Shown piece after piece: positions 1-9,741 of a DNA stretch of 64,000 nt. Origin of the DNA: Actinocatenispora sera. Lineage in GTDB: Bacteria > Actinomycetota > Actinomycetes > Mycobacteriales > Micromonosporaceae. The DNA is taken from contig NZ_AP023354.1 in NCBI RefSeq assembly GCF_018324685.1, positions 4,836,001-4,900,000 of the forward strand. Reading direction: 5' to 3'. The stretch's first letter is position 1; each line of letters starts with the position of its first letter. A program made the position numbers and the translations under genes. The notes below the pieces were generated by a model. It saw nothing but the letters and a program-made list of their open reading frames with translations, searched no databases and was not told where the DNA came from.

Positions 1-1
1 C

Positions 2-607
2 ATGGACGTGTCCTCGGGCATGGGGCAGAAGGTCGCCGGCACCAACAAGACCAAGCTGCAGCTGGCCGGCGACGCGGTCGCCGAAGCCATCACCCTGTTC
101 GGGCCGGGCGCGCGGCTGGGCCTGTGGGACTACGCCAGCCACGTCAAGGGCGACTCGGCCGACTACGAGCAGATCGTGCCCGTCGACACGCTCAACGGCA
201 CCTACCAGGGCACCACCAGGCGGGTCGCCATCAACAACGCGCTCGACCAGCTGCAGCCCGTCGGCGAACCCACCCTGTACGACACGGTCGCCGCCGCCTA
301 CAAGATGATGCGCAAGCACTACCAGAACGACGCCAGCAACCGGATCGTCGTGGTCACCGGCTCCGGCAACGACTCGGCCAGCAAGACCGGCCTGGCCGAA
401 CTGACCAGCACCCTGAACGCTGGCGCGGACAAGAACCATCCGCTGCCGGTCGTGACCGTCGGGTACGGCAGCGGCGTCGACCTGTCGTCGCTGCAGACCA
501 TCTCGCAGGCCTCCGGCGGCCGCACGTACGCGGCGAGCAGCCCCACCGAGGTGTCCAAGGTGCTGCTGACCGCCCTGTTCAGCGGCGCCCCACCCACCTC
601 CGACTGA
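2..607 (+). CDS. VWA-domain protein, C-terminal part (5' end outside window)
   Basis: This is the last 201 residues of a von Willebrand factor A domain protein. The sequence opens inside the metal-ion-dependent adhesion site (DVSSGM, the DxSxS-like motif that normally follows an upstream beta strand), so the true start lies before the window. Alternating hydrophobic strands follow (RLGLWDY, RIVVVTGSGND, LPVVTVGYGS) and the chain ends shortly after the domain (GAPPTSD). In actinobacteria such domains often end extracellular substrate-binding-like lipoproteins, but the N-terminus that would decide this is missing. The function is therefore only 'VWA domain, probably ligand or protein binding'. 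Confidence 0.8.
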   Translation: MDVSSGMGQKVAGTNKTKLQLAGDAVAEAITLFGPGARLGLWDYASHVKGDSADYEQIVPVDTLNGTYQGTTRRVAINNALDQLQPVGEPTLYDTVAAAYKMMRKHYQNDASNRIVVVTGSGNDSASKTGLAELTSTLNAGADKNHPLPVVTVGYGSGVDLSSLQTISQASGGRTYAASSPTEVSKVLLTALFSGAPPTSD

Positions 608-788
608 CGACCCGCTAGCACCACGCACCGTGGCGGGCGCGGCGAACCGCGGGCACGGCACCCGATCGGGCGGATCCGGACCGTCACCCGCGGCCGCGTC
701 ATGTCGTTCGGTTGAAGGGACACGCCACCATGAGGCGTGCACGGCGCCCGGTCCGCGGCGCGCCGCCGTCACCACGGGAGACCACACC

Positions 789-998
789 ATGTGTCAGCAC
801 CAGCCACCCTGCCCGGCCGCCGACGACCCGGCGCGCGACGCGGCCAGAATCCTGTTCACCCACCCCGAGCAGGGGTGGAGCCTGCTGTGCAACGGGGTGG
901 TGCTGTTCGACGACACCGGCCAGCTGCTGCCCGACGGCAGCTCCATCACCCCGCACCGCGGCCCCGCGCCGCACCGCAGGCCGGCGCACGCCGCCTGA
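789..998 (+). CDS. DUF5999 family small protein
   Basis: A 69-residue protein beginning MCQHQPPCPAADDPARDAAR and containing the block HPEQGWSLLCNGVVLFDDTGQLLPDG, which I recognise as DUF5999, a short actinobacterial family of unknown role. The start is the ATG at 789, with a GGGAG ribosome-binding site 8 nt upstream. Longer upstream starts in this frame lack a ribosome-binding site and family similarity. The cysteine/histidine-rich N-terminus (C2, H4, C8) could bind metal, but that is inference. It converges with gcvP. Confidence 0.75.
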   Translation: MCQHQPPCPAADDPARDAARILFTHPEQGWSLLCNGVVLFDDTGQLLPDGSSITPHRGPAPHRRPAHAA

Positions 999-1034
999 CC
1001 CACCCGCCGGCGGGCCAGACGGCGGCCCGTGGGT
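998..1034. terminator. Possible bidirectional terminator between DUF5999 gene and gcvP
   Basis: The 36-nt gap between the two convergent stops holds a GC-rich dyad: ACCCAC at its left edge pairs with GTGGGT at its right edge, with further GC pairing inside. There is no U-tract, as is usual in these genomes. Confidence 0.4.
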
Positions 1035-3941
1035 TCACTGCGTGAACGCCTCCGGCGGCGGGCACGAACACACCAGGTTACGGTCGCCGAACGCACCATC
1101 GATCCGGCGCACCGGCGACCAGTACTTCTGCCGGGCCCCGTCCCCGTTCGGGTAGCCGGCCTCCTGCCGCGAATACTTGTGCGACCAGTCGTCGGCGGTC
1201 AGCATCCGCGCCGTGTGCGGCGCGTTGACCAGCGGATTGTCCTCCGCCGACCACTCACCCGACTCGACCTTGGTGATCTCGCGGCGGATCGCGATCATCG
1301 CCTCCACGAACCGGTCCAGCTCCGCGAGATCCTCGCTCTCGGTCGGCTCCACCATCAACGTCCCCGCCACCGGGAACGACATCGTCGGCGCGTGGAACCC
1401 GTAGTCGATCAGCCGCTTCGCCACATCGTCCACGCTGATCCCCGACGACTTCGTCACCGGCCGCAGATCCACGATGCACTCGTGCGCCACCAGCCCGTTC
1501 GCCCCCGCGTACAGCACCGGGAAGTGCGGCCGCAGCCGCGCCGCCAGGTAGTTGGCCGCGAGCACCGCCGCCCCGGTCGCCGCGGTCAGCCCGTCCGGGC
1601 CCATCAGCCGCAGGTACGCCCACGAGATCGGCAGGATCCCCGCCGACCCGTACGGCGCCGCCGACACCGTCGGCCGCTGCGGGTCGTTGCCGTCCAGCAT
1701 CGGATGCCCCGGCAGGTACGGCGCCAGGTGCGCGCGCGCCGCCACCGGACCCACACCCGGCCCGCCGCCACCGTGCGGGATGCAGAACGTCTTGTGCAGG
1801 TTCAGGTGCGACACGTCCGCGCCGAACCGGCCCGGCTTCGCAAACCCCAGCAGCGCGTTGAGGTTCGCCCCGTCCACGTACACCTGGCCACCGGCGTCGT
1901 GCACCTTGCCGCACAGCTGCGCGATCTGCTGCTCGTACACCCCGTGCGTGGACGGGTAGGTCACCATGATCGCCGCCAGCGAGTCGGCGTGCGCGGCGAT
2001 CTTCGCATCCAGGTCGGCCAGGTCCACGTTGCCGTCGTCGTCGCAGGCCACGACCACCACCCGCATCCCGGCCATCACCGCCGACGCCGCGTTCGTCCCG
2101 TGCGCCGACGACGGGATCAGGCACACGTCGCGCTGCGACTCGCCCCGCGCCTGGTGGTAGCCGTGGATCGCCAGCAGCCCGGCCAGCTCACCCTGGCTGC
2201 CGGCATTGGGCTGCAGGCTCACCGCGTCGTAGCCGGTCACCTCGGCCAGCCAGCGGCACAGGTCGTCGATCAGCTCCCGGTAGCCCTCCGTCTGGTCGGC
2301 CGGCGCGAACGGGTGAATCGACGCGAACTCCGGCCAGGTGATCGGCTCCATCTCCGTGGTCGCGTTCAACTTCATCGTGCACGACCCCAGCGGGATCATC
2401 CCGCGATCCAGCGCGTAGTCCTTGTCGGCCAGATCCCGCAGGTAGCGCAGCATCGCCGTCTCCGAGCGGTGCGCCGCGAACACCGGATGCGCCAGATAGC
2501 CCGCCGAACGCACCAGCGCCGCCGGCAGCGGCTCGGCGCACCGCGCATCGACCTCGCTGATCGACGGCACGGCGATACCGAACGCCCGCCACACCGCCAG
2601 CAGATCACCGTCGCCGGTCGTCTCGTCACACGCGATCCCGACCGTGTCCGCATCCACCAGCCGCAGGTTGATCCCCGCGTCCCGGGCCGCCGCCACCACC
2701 TGCGCCGCGCCACCCGGCACCCGCGCCGACACCGTGTCGAAGAACGCCTCGTGCACCACCTCGACCCCACCGGTACGCAACCCGGCCGCGAGGATCGTCG
2801 CCAGCCGGTGGGTGCGCGCCGCGATGCGCCGCAGCCCGTCCGGACCGTGATACACCGCGTACATGCTGGCCATCACCGCCAGCAGCACCTGCGCGGTACA
2901 GATGTTGCTCGTCGCCTTCTCCCGGCGAATGTGCTGCTCCCGGGTCTGCAACGCCAACCGGTACGCCACCTGCCCGTCGGCGTCCTTGCTGACCCCCACC
3001 AGCCGGCCCGGCAGCATCCGCTCCAGACCCTTGCGTACCGACATGAACCCGGCGTGCGGGCCACCGAAACCCATCGGCACCCCGAACCGCTGCGCCGACC
3101 CGACCACCACATCCGCGCCGACCTCGCCCGGCGGGCGCAGCAGGCACAGACCCAGCAGGTCCGCCGCCACCGTCACCAGCGCGCCCCGCTCATGCGCCGC
3201 GGCACACAGCGCCTCGTGGTCGACCACCCGGCCCGACGCACCCGGGTACTGCGTCAGCAGGCCGAAGAACTCCCCGTCCGGCAGCCCCGCCGCCAGATCC
3301 GCCACCCGCACCTCGATACCCAGCGGCAGCGCCCGGGTCCGCAGCACCGCCAGCGTCTGCGGGAACACGTCGGAATCCACCAGGAACACCGGCGAGGTCG
3401 ACTTCTTGTTCGCCCGGCGGGCCAGCGTCATCGCCTCCGCCGCCGCCGTACCCTCGTCCAGCAGCGACGCACCCGCCACCGCCAGCCCGGTCAGATCCTC
3501 GATCACCGTCTGGAAGTTCAGCAGCGCCTCCAACCGGCCCTGACTGATCTCCGGCTGGTACGGCGTGTACGCCGTGTACCACGCCGGGTCCTCCAGCACG
3601 TTACGCAGAATCACCGCCGGCGTGTGCGTGCCGTAGTAGCCCAGACCGATCATCTGCACCATGGTGCGGTTCGCGTCCGCCAACCGGCGCAGCTCGCCGG
3701 TCACCTCCGCCTCACCCGCCGCCGGCGGCAGCCTCAGCGCCTGCCGGGTCAGGATCGTCTCCGGCATCGCCGCCGCAAGCAGCTCCGCCACCGAGGAGTA
3801 CCCCACCTCGGCCAGCATCCGCTGTTGCTCGGCCGCACCCGGCCCGATGTGCCGGGCCGCGAACGGCACCGCCGCCACACCGCCCAGGCCAGCGGTCTCG
3901 TCAATCTCCGGGCCGCGTTGCGCCGGTGCCCGATCGGTCAT
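1035..3941 (-). CDS. gcvP: Glycine dehydrogenase (decarboxylating), P-protein
   Basis: P-protein of the glycine cleavage system: a PLP enzyme that decarboxylates glycine and passes the aminomethyl group to lipoyl-GcvH. At 968 residues it is the full single-chain form, with two homologous halves. The PLP-lysine motif [16 protein letters not shown] is in the C-terminal half, and the N-terminus shows FAARHIGP. I chose the start at 3941 (MTDRAPAQ) because GGAG lies 6 nt upstream. A start at 3977 would add 12 residues without a better ribosome-binding site. The gene is preceded by a tandem glycine riboswitch, so glycine probably controls expression. gcvH lies about 3 kb upstream in the same strand block; no gcvT is in the window. 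Confidence 0.97.
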   Translation of the reverse strand: MTDRAPAQRGPEIDETAGLGGVAAVPFAARHIGPGAAEQQRMLAEVGYSSVAELLAAAMPETILTRQALRLPPAAGEAEVTGELRRLADANRTMVQMIGLGYYGTHTPAVILRNVLEDPAWYTAYTPYQPEISQGRLEALLNFQTVIEDLTGLAVAGASLLDEGTAAAEAMTLARRANKKSTSPVFLVDSDVFPQTLAVLRTRALPLGIEVRVADLAAGLPDGEFFGLLTQYPGASGRVVDHEALCAAAHERGALVTVAADLLGLCLLRPPGEVGADVVVGSAQRFGVPMGFGGPHAGFMSVRKGLERMLPGRLVGVSKDADGQVAYRLALQTREQHIRREKATSNICTAQVLLAVMASMYAVYHGPDGLRRIAARTHRLATILAAGLRTGGVEVVHEAFFDTVSARVPGGAAQVVAAARDAGINLRLVDADTVGIACDETTGDGDLLAVWRAFGIAVPSISEVDARCAEPLPAALVRSAGYLAHPVFAAHRSETAMLRYLRDLADKDYALDRGMIPLGSCTMKLNATTEMEPITWPEFASIHPFAPADQTEGYRELIDDLCRWLAEVTGYDAVSLQPNAGSQGELAGLLAIHGYHQARGESQRDVCLIPSSAHGTNAASAVMAGMRVVVVACDDDGNVDLADLDAKIAAHADSLAAIMVTYPSTHGVYEQQIAQLCGKVHDAGGQVYVDGANLNALLGFAKPGRFGADVSHLNLHKTFCIPHGGGGPGVGPVAARAHLAPYLPGHPMLDGNDPQRPTVSAAPYGSAGILPISWAYLRLMGPDGLTAATGAAVLAANYLAARLRPHFPVLYAGANGLVAHECIVDLRPVTKSSGISVDDVAKRLIDYGFHAPTMSFPVAGTLMVEPTESEDLAELDRFVEAMIAIRREITKVESGEWSAEDNPLVNAPHTARMLTADDWSHKYSRQEAGYPNGDGARQKYWSPVRRIDGAFGDRNLVCSCPPPEAFTQ

Positions 3942-3992
3942 CACGATCTCCAGGAGGTCGCCACCATGCGGGCACACGCCCGCGCCAGCGTC

Positions 3993-4180
3993 CTCCCCCT
4001 CTGTCCACGAAACCTGAGAGCTTCACCCGCATCGCGGACTTACCCCGTCGGTGAGGCGGCCACCGGCCACCTACTCTCCAGAGACGCCTACCCGAGCGGT
4101 CCTTTTGCCTGAGAGGTTCCGGGGAGGAATTGCCCCTTCGGCGCCCCCCGACCAACCGGCCGGGCGGTCTCTCCCACACG
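3993..4180 (-). promoter_or_regulatory. Tandem glycine riboswitch upstream of gcvP
   Basis: Read on the minus strand, the leader contains two glycine aptamers in series. The first has the conserved core CCTCTCAGGCAAAAGGACCG and closes with CTCTGGAGAG at about 4073-4082. The second has GCTCTCAGGTTTCGTGGACAG at about 3998-4021 after a short linker. These are the hallmark elements of the tandem gcvT-type riboswitch. It ends about 50 nt before the gcvP start, in the position expected for glycine-dependent activation of the glycine cleavage gene. Confidence 0.93.
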
Positions 4181-4245
4181 GGTCAACAGCTTTCCTGAAC
4201 CGTACCAGCGGCGCCGACCGACCGGCCCGCCACACCCGCCGCAGC

Positions 4246-4833
4246 TCAGCCCGCGTGCCGGCGCGCCGCACGCCGCGCGGCCAACTCGTCACCCGCCGCC
4301 GACACCGGCGCATCCACCCCGGCCGCAGGCTCCGCCGGCAACGTGGCCAACGAGCCCCGAATCTCCGAGAACGCACCACCGATCGCGATCCCGAACACAC
4401 CCTGGCCGCCCTGCAACAGGTCGACCACCTCTTCCGGCGAACGACACTCGTACACCGTCGTACCATCGGAAATCAGCGTGATCTGCGCCAGATCACCCAC
4501 CCCGCGCGAACGCAGCTGATCGATCGCCTTGCGGATGTTCTGCAACGACACGCCCGCATCCAGCAGCCGCTTGACCACCTTCAACACCACGATGTCGCGA
4601 AACGAGTACAGCCGCTGACTACCCGAACCCGCCGCCGGCCGCACACTCGGCACCACCAGACCCGTCCGCGCCCAGTAGTCCAACTGCCGGTAACTGATCC
4701 CCGCCGCATGGCAGGCCGTCACCCCGCGATAACCGACATCATCACCGTCGAGCTCGTCGCCCACGGAGGCGAACAACACACCCTGGGCCACGCCACCATC
4801 AGTCGCATGCTGCCCGGATCGCCGCTCGTCCAT
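4246..4833 (-). CDS. MerR-family transcriptional regulator (Rv1830-like)
   Basis: A 195-residue MerR-type DNA-binding protein. The winged-helix region (GYRGVTACHAAGISYRQLDYWARTGLVVPSVRP...GSQRLYSFRDIVVLKVVKRLLDAGVSLQNIRKAI) is followed by a short C-terminal domain without metal-binding cysteines. The start at 4833 (MDERRSGQ) has GGGGAGG 7 nt upstream; the longer reading frame to 4929 has no comparable signal. Position between a DUF151 gene and gcvP matches Rv1830 in M. tuberculosis. The ligand and targets are not visible from the sequence. Confidence 0.9.
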   Translation of the reverse strand: MDERRSGQHATDGGVAQGVLFASVGDELDGDDVGYRGVTACHAAGISYRQLDYWARTGLVVPSVRPAAGSGSQRLYSFRDIVVLKVVKRLLDAGVSLQNIRKAIDQLRSRGVGDLAQITLISDGTTVYECRSPEEVVDLLQGGQGVFGIAIGGAFSEIRGSLATLPAEPAAGVDAPVSAAGDELAARRAARRHAG

Positions 4834-5060
4834 GTGACAACCTCCCCGCACCACACTGCCGGGCGCACCAGCCCGACCACGAAGCGTCGCGCCACCCTCG
4901 ACGGTAGAAACACCGCGGCGCGGGGTCAACCAGATGCCAGAACCCGCGACAACCGAACCCTATACCGCTGGTTGAGGCCAGCCCGCCGCTCGACGACGCG
5001 ACACGCCGACAACCCGAGGCGACCCGGCCGCGGCGCGCCACCCTAGCAACAGCAGCCACC

Positions 5061-5525
5061 TCAGCCGGCGAAATCCTCCGGGCTCACCTGATCGAGAAAC
5101 TCGCGGAACCGCTCGACCTCGTCCTCCTGCTCGTCCGGAATCACGATGCCGACCGCATCAAGCACCTGCTCCGAACACTGGATCGTCGCGCCCACCCGCA
5201 ACGCCAACGCGATCGCATCCGACGGCCGAGCCGACACCCGCACCCCATCACCGATCACCAACTCGGCATAGAACACCGTGTCCTTCAACTCGGTGATCTC
5301 CACCAGCTGCAACGGAGTCCCCAACGCCGTCAACACATCCCGCAGCAGATCGTGCGTCAGCGGCCGGGCCGGCTTCACCCCCTGCTGCTCGAAGGCAATC
5401 GCCGTCGCCTCCACAGCACCGATCCAGATCGGCAGATACCGATCCCCCGAGGCCTCTTTCAGTAGGACGATCGGTTGGTTGCCCGGCAACTCCACCCGGA
5501 CACCCACCACGCTGAGCTCCTGCAC
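5061..5525 (-). CDS. DUF151 bifunctional nuclease family protein
   Basis: 154 residues of the DUF151/BFN family: VQELSVVGVRVELPGNQPIVLLKE...YLPIWIGAVEATAIAFEQQG...RPLTHDLL...SDAIALALRVGATI, then an acidic C-terminal tail (PDEQEDEVERFREFLDQ). The start is GTG 5525, with GGAGG 5 nt upstream. A longer frame to 5633 adds 36 residues with no family similarity. It is syntenic with Rv1829, between two MerR genes. The family name comes from plant and bacterial nuclease reports; the cellular role in actinobacteria is unclear. Confidence 0.92.
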   Translation of the reverse strand: MQELSVVGVRVELPGNQPIVLLKEASGDRYLPIWIGAVEATAIAFEQQGVKPARPLTHDLLRDVLTALGTPLQLVEITELKDTVFYAELVIGDGVRVSARPSDAIALALRVGATIQCSEQVLDAVGIVIPDEQEDEVERFREFLDQVSPEDFAG

Positions 5526-5747
5526 CGCCGCCTCCGTCGTTCCCGGACGTCCCCACCCGCACGGCCAACCGGGACCGACACCAACGCCACCGCACGCATC
5601 CGTCACCGCCACGCTTTCGGACCGGGCAGCCAACGAACAGGGAAATCCCGCGTCTCCCTAGCACGGTACACGCCGAGCCCGGCCACCGTCCGGCCCCGCC
5701 CCAACGGCCCCAAGCCGACACGAACCAGCCCCGACAGGGACGATCGA

Positions 5748-6497
5748 CTACCCGCCCACCGAGCCGCGCAACCCCGCCTGCACCAACGCCGCATGCAACC
5801 GCAACGACAACGCCGCCAACTCCCGCACCGTCTCCGCAGCCGCCGCCCGCGCCTGCGGATTCCGTTGCCGCGCAAGAGGAGCAACCACCTGCTCGAACAA
5901 CCCGATCTCCCGATCAGCCGCCGACCGGTACGCCCGCAGATGCCGCGGCTGCACACCGAACGGCGCCAACAGACCGACCACCTTCGCGATCTCCACCGCG
6001 TCCGCGTCGTAGTAACCCGACCGCGCCGACACCAACCCGAACTGCTCCAACTCCCGCAGCTGCGCGTCGTCGATCCCGGCCTGCTCGGCCAGCTCCGCCC
6101 GAGACAGCCGAACATCCCCCGACGCCGGCCGAAAATCCTGCGCCGTCGGCAGCTGCTCCACCGCCACCAACGGCGGCCGCGACACCACCGCACCACCCGG
6201 CGGCAGCCGGCCCTCGTCCAGCGCCGCCAGATGCTCCCGGATCACCCGCAACGGCAGGTAGTGATCGCGCTGCGCGGTCAGGATGTAGGTCAACCGGGAC
6301 ACGTCGTCCCACGAGTACTTCCGGTAACCCGACGGCGTGCGCTCCGGCTCCACCAGACCCTCGGACTCCAGGAACCGCAACTTCGAAATCGTGGTGTCCG
6401 GGAACTCACCCCGAAGATGAGCAAGCACCTCACCGATGCTCATCGCCGCACGCGCCCCATCGGACACCCGCGCCGACGAGCCCTCGGACCCGGCCAC
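5748..6497 (-). CDS. ftsR: MerR-like cell-division regulator FtsR
   Basis: 249-residue MerR-type regulator: SIGEVLAHLRGEFPDTTISKLRFLESEGLVEPERTPSGYRKYSWDDVSRL near the N-terminus, then a long C-terminal region with a second HTH-like segment (VRLSRAELAEQAGIDDAQLRELEQFGL). It sits directly after garA, as do Rv1828 and corynebacterial FtsR, the latter reported as an activator of ftsZ transcription. The start is GTG 6497, 8 nt after the garA stop with a G-rich ribosome-binding site. MSIGEV at 6443 is an alternative start. Role assigned by synteny and family. Confidence 0.88.
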   Translation of the reverse strand: MAGSEGSSARVSDGARAAMSIGEVLAHLRGEFPDTTISKLRFLESEGLVEPERTPSGYRKYSWDDVSRLTYILTAQRDHYLPLRVIREHLAALDEGRLPPGGAVVSRPPLVAVEQLPTAQDFRPASGDVRLSRAELAEQAGIDDAQLRELEQFGLVSARSGYYDADAVEIAKVVGLLAPFGVQPRHLRAYRSAADREIGLFEQVVAPLARQRNPQARAAAAETVRELAALSLRLHAALVQAGLRGSVGG

Positions 6498-6505
6498 TGC
6501 GCCCC

Positions 6506-6949
6506 CTACGCGTCGTCCGCCCTCGGACCGGCGATCAGAACCAACCGGAACTTACCGATCTGTACCTCATCGCCATTGCTCAGGGTAGCCGTCTCGACCC
6601 GCTCCCGGTTGACATACGTCCCGTTCAAACTGCCCACGTCACGCACCGCGAACGCACCGGACTCCCGATGGAACTCCGCATGCCGGCGAGACACCGTCAC
6701 GTCGTCGAGGAAAATGTCGCTGTCCGGATGCCGGCCACTGGTCGTCACATCGTGATCGAGCAGGAACCGCGCACCCGCATTCGGGCCCCGGCGCACCACC
6801 AGCAGCGCCGTCCCCGGCGGCAACGACCGCGCCAGCCGGGTCGGCACCACCTCGGCCTCGGCCGCGCTGTCGAGCATGTCCTCCAGCGCACCGATGTTCA
6901 ACGTCGAGGTGACGTCGAGTGGGGGGAACTCGTCGTCGGGCCGGGTCAT
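6506..6949 (-). CDS. garA: FHA-domain metabolic regulator GarA
   Basis: 147 residues. The N-terminal tail contains VTST (residues 13-16), in the place of the mycobacterial ETTS phospho-switch. The FHA domain (about 48-137) has GRH at 72-74, SRRH at 87-90 and NGT at 109-111, the phosphothreonine-binding set. GarA binds and tunes 2-oxoglutarate dehydrogenase, glutamate dehydrogenase and glutamate synthase, and is switched off when PknB or PknG phosphorylates the tail threonine. The tail here is VTSTLNIG, so the exact phosphosite must be inferred. It lies between gcvH and ftsR as in M. tuberculosis. Confidence 0.95.
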   Translation of the reverse strand: MTRPDDEFPPLDVTSTLNIGALEDMLDSAAEAEVVPTRLARSLPPGTALLVVRRGPNAGARFLLDHDVTTSGRHPDSDIFLDDVTVSRRHAEFHRESGAFAVRDVGSLNGTYVNRERVETATLSNGDEVQIGKFRLVLIAGPRADDA

Positions 6950-7080
6950 CGGACCACCTCAAGACCATCGCGATCCTCGGTGGCCCGCACACCAGCCACC
7001 GCCTGCACCGGGCGGACCCGGCCCACGCCGGAACCAACCAGCAGCCCCAACACTACGCGCGGCCAGCCTCCGACGGCACC

Positions 7081-7461
7081 TCAGCCTTCGCCGGTGACCT
7101 TCTCGTACGCCGCCGCATCCAGCAGCCCGTCCAGCTCCGCCGGATCCGACACCTCGATCTCCAGCATCCAACCCTCGCCGTACGGCTCGCGGTTGATCAG
7201 ATCCGGCGAATCACCCAACGCCTCGTTGCGCGCCGACACCGTGCCGGTCACCGGCGAGTACACGTCCGACACGCTCTTGGTCGACTCGATCTCACCCACC
7301 GCCTGGCCCGCGGTCACCGCAGCACCCGGCTCCGGCAACTCCACGAACACCACATCACCCAGCGAGTCCTGCGCGAAGTGCGTGATACCCACCCGCACCG
7401 TGTTGCCCGAGGCCCGCACCCACTCGTGCTCCGCCGTGTACCGCAGATCGTCGGGAATCAC
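7081..7461 (-). CDS. gcvH: Glycine cleavage system H protein
   Basis: 126-residue lipoyl carrier that shuttles the aminomethyl intermediate between the P, T and L proteins. The lipoylation site is K62 in GEIESTKSVSDVYSPVTG, a near-perfect family motif, and the N-terminus YTAEHEWVR is typical. Full length for the family. The upstream gene is DUF881 at a 107-nt gap; garA follows after 131 nt. Confidence 0.97.
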   Translation of the reverse strand: MIPDDLRYTAEHEWVRASGNTVRVGITHFAQDSLGDVVFVELPEPGAAVTAGQAVGEIESTKSVSDVYSPVTGTVSARNEALGDSPDLINREPYGEGWMLEIEVSDPAELDGLLDAAAYEKVTGEG

Positions 7462-7568
7462 CGCTGTGTCCTCTCAACGCACCAAGGCCGCCGCCGCACC
7501 CGCGACAACCGGGCCACCCCACCACCGGCCTGCGCCGGCGAACCCCGTCAATGTACGACAACCAGCGG

Positions 7569-8462
7569 CTACGACACCGGGCGGGCATACCGCGCTGCGG
7601 GCGCCGACCGGGTCACCGACACCTGCACCACCGACGGCTGCCGCACACTCACCCTGCCGCCCGCCTGGCGCACCGTGTCCACCACCCCACCCGGGATGTT
7701 CAACGCCGCCTGCATCGTCGAAGCGTCCCCGATCACCGACAACGTCAACGGCGCCGACAACCGGTTCCCGTCCACCAACAGCGACCGACCCGAACCGTCC
7801 ACGAACGCCGTCGACGCCACGATCCGCACCGCACCGCCGGACGAACCCTCGACCTGCATCGCCTCCGCGCCCGCGCCCCGCAGCTCCTCCACCGCATCCA
7901 GCAACACGCTCGCCCCGACGCCGTCCTTGCCACCGGAGAACTCCACCGCCAACCCCGGCCCCTCCGCCGGCAACGTCCCGGCCAGGATCCCCAGATCGTC
8001 CGCGCGCTGCCGCGCCTCCTTCAACGCCTCCGCCCGACCCTGCTCGGTCGACGAGATCTGCTGCCGCTGCGAGTTCAACGACGCGATCTCCTGCTGCAGC
8101 CGCTCCTTGCGCGAGTCCAACGTGTCCAGGATCCGCACCAGATCCTCCTGCCGGGCACCGGCCAGCGCCTGATCGGAGTCGTTGCTGTTGACCTGCACCG
8201 CCAGCGCGAACCCCAGCAACGCCACCAGCACCCCGATCAGCGCCGCCGACCGGCGCGGCAACCGGTGCGTCCACCACCGCACCGGCGGCAACTCGTCCCG
8301 GTCCGCCACGCCGTCCGCGCCGTCCGCGCCGTCCCGCGGCTCCGCCTCCGCCGAGTCCTCGGCCGCAGCCTCGTCCGGTTCCTTCGGCGACCCCGGTTTT
8401 GGAGCCCCTGGCTTCGGCGAGCCGGCGACCTCCCGCGGTTCCTCGTGTTCGGCCATCGTCAC
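7569..8462 (-). CDS. DUF881 membrane protein (Rv1825-like)
   Basis: 297 residues. A charged, Pro/Ser-rich cytoplasmic N-terminus (about 1-70) is followed by one transmembrane helix (AALIGVLVALLGFALAVQV, about 80-98), a coiled-coil stretch (DLVRILDTLDSRKERLQQEIASLNSQRQQ) and the extracellular DUF881 domain ending RYARPVS. The start overlaps the sbp stop by 4 nt, so translation is coupled. An alternative start at 8456 drops two residues. DUF881 proteins have been linked to envelope and septum biology in actinobacteria; the biochemical role is unknown. Confidence 0.88.
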   Translation of the reverse strand: MTMAEHEEPREVAGSPKPGAPKPGSPKEPDEAAAEDSAEAEPRDGADGADGVADRDELPPVRWWTHRLPRRSAALIGVLVALLGFALAVQVNSNDSDQALAGARQEDLVRILDTLDSRKERLQQEIASLNSQRQQISSTEQGRAEALKEARQRADDLGILAGTLPAEGPGLAVEFSGGKDGVGASVLLDAVEELRGAGAEAMQVEGSSGGAVRIVASTAFVDGSGRSLLVDGNRLSAPLTLSVIGDASTMQAALNIPGGVVDTVRQAGGRVSVRQPSVVQVSVTRSAPAARYARPVS

Positions 8463-8791
8463 GCCTTGAACAACGTCTGCCGGATCGCCGCCACGTTCGC
8501 GAAGATACGCATCCCCAACACCACCACCACACCGGTCGACAGCTGCGCGCCCACACCCAACTTGTCACCCAGGTACACCATCAGCGCCGCCACCAGCACG
8601 TTCGACACGAACGAGATGACGAACTGCTTGTCGTTGAACTCCTTGCGCAGCCACGCCCGCACCCCACCGGTCACCGCATCCAGGGCGGCCACCACCGCGA
8701 TCGGCAGGTACGCCTGCAGGCCCGTCGGCACCGTCGGCTCCAGCGCGAACCCGACGACCACCCCGACCACCAGCGCGATCAACGCGATCAT
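8459..8791 (-). CDS. sbp: Small basic protein, DUF1290 family
   Basis: 110-residue membrane protein with three hydrophobic segments (about 1-20, 27-43 and 60-80) and the family core LPIAVVAALDAVTGGVRAWL...FVISFVSNVLVAALMVYLGDKLGVGAQLSTGVVVVLGMRIFANVAAIRQ. It overlaps the upstream DUF881 stop (8788) by 4 nt and the downstream DUF881 start by 4 nt. This sandwich is conserved from Bacillus (sbp near the division genes) to Mycobacterium (Rv1824). Function not established. Confidence 0.9.
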   Translation of the reverse strand: MIALIALVVGVVVGFALEPTVPTGLQAYLPIAVVAALDAVTGGVRAWLRKEFNDKQFVISFVSNVLVAALMVYLGDKLGVGAQLSTGVVVVLGMRIFANVAAIRQTLFKA

Positions 8792-9741
8792 CGGCCGCCC
8801 CCGGTACCCGACGCCGAAGGAGACGACGACGGCGACGCCGACCCGCCGGGACGCACCGGGTGCGCGTACCGCAGCTGCTGGTCGGCCGCCGCCGGCAGCG
8901 TCAACTGCGCCGACCGCTGCACCGCGAACCCCATCTGGTACCGCTTCACGAACCCCTCGTACCGCGCGTCGGTGGCCGACGACCCGAACCGGTCACCCAT
9001 CGAACCCGGCCCGATCACCGTGATCTTGTACGGACTGTTCACCGGCCGGAAGTCCACCAGAATCGCCTCCCCCGCGGTACGGATCGTCGAGGTGGCGCCC
9101 AGCCGCTGCCCGTCCACGGCCACCGCCTCCGCCCCGTCGCGCCACAGCTCGTTCACCACCTCCTGGATGTCCACATCCAGCACCCGGCCCAGGTTCTCCG
9201 AACTCTCCTTGCCGGTCACCGGATCCTTCGGCGTCGGCGCATCGGTCAACGTCACCGTCAACCCCGGCCCGCGGACCCGGTCCAACCCGTTCGCGGCCTC
9301 CAACGCGTGCAGCCGGTCCGCCTCGTCCCCGCCGGCCAGCGACAGCGCCTCGTCACGCTGGTGCGACACCTGTGCCCGCAACCGATCCGCTCGCCGTTGC
9401 AACGCATCGGTGTCGGCGCGCTGGCTCTTCACCTCACCAACGAGCTGATCGTGGGTGCGATGCGATTCCGGTTCCGCGGCCACCGCGTGCCGGTAGGTCA
9501 CCGCCATCAGCACCCCGAACAGCAACGCCATCGCCGCCGTACCGGCCTTGCCCAGGCGCCGCGCGAACGGCCGCTGCGGGCCCTCCCGCCGCCGCTTCTC
9601 CGCCGCGGCCGCGTACCCCGGCTCCAGCGATGTCTCGTACAGCCGGGCGAGCAGGTCGGCGCCGAACGCCTTGCCCCACGTCCGGCCGGTCGGGCCTGGC
9701 CCGGCCGGCTCGCCCTTCGGCGGGTCCAGCGGATCGCTCAC
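8788..9741 (-). CDS. DUF881 membrane protein (Rv1823-like)
   Basis: 317 residues beginning at GTG 9741 (VSDPLDPPKGEP), which overlaps the pgsA2-like stop as GTGA. A longer frame reaching 10413 runs over the pgsA2-like gene and is spurious. Layout: cytoplasmic N-terminus with YETSLEPGYAAAAEKRRREG (about 35-55), one transmembrane helix (AMALLFGVLMAVTY, about 70-85), a coiled coil (about 100-135), the DUF881 domain, and a Ser/Gly-rich tail. Second DUF881 paralogue of the coupled block. Confidence 0.88.
   Translation of the reverse strand: MSDPLDPPKGEPAGPGPTGRTWGKAFGADLLARLYETSLEPGYAAAAEKRRREGPQRPFARRLGKAGTAAMALLFGVLMAVTYRHAVAAEPESHRTHDQLVGEVKSQRADTDALQRRADRLRAQVSHQRDEALSLAGGDEADRLHALEAANGLDRVRGPGLTVTLTDAPTPKDPVTGKESSENLGRVLDVDIQEVVNELWRDGAEAVAVDGQRLGATSTIRTAGEAILVDFRPVNSPYKITVIGPGSMGDRFGSSATDARYEGFVKRYQMGFAVQRSAQLTLPAAADQQLRYAHPVRPGGSASPSSSPSASGTGGGR

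Noticed and set aside
1029-4112. Very long plus-strand open frame (over 1,000 codons) across gcvP
   Set aside because: Arg/His-rich composition typical of a GC-rich antisense shadow; gcvP on the other strand is unmistakable.
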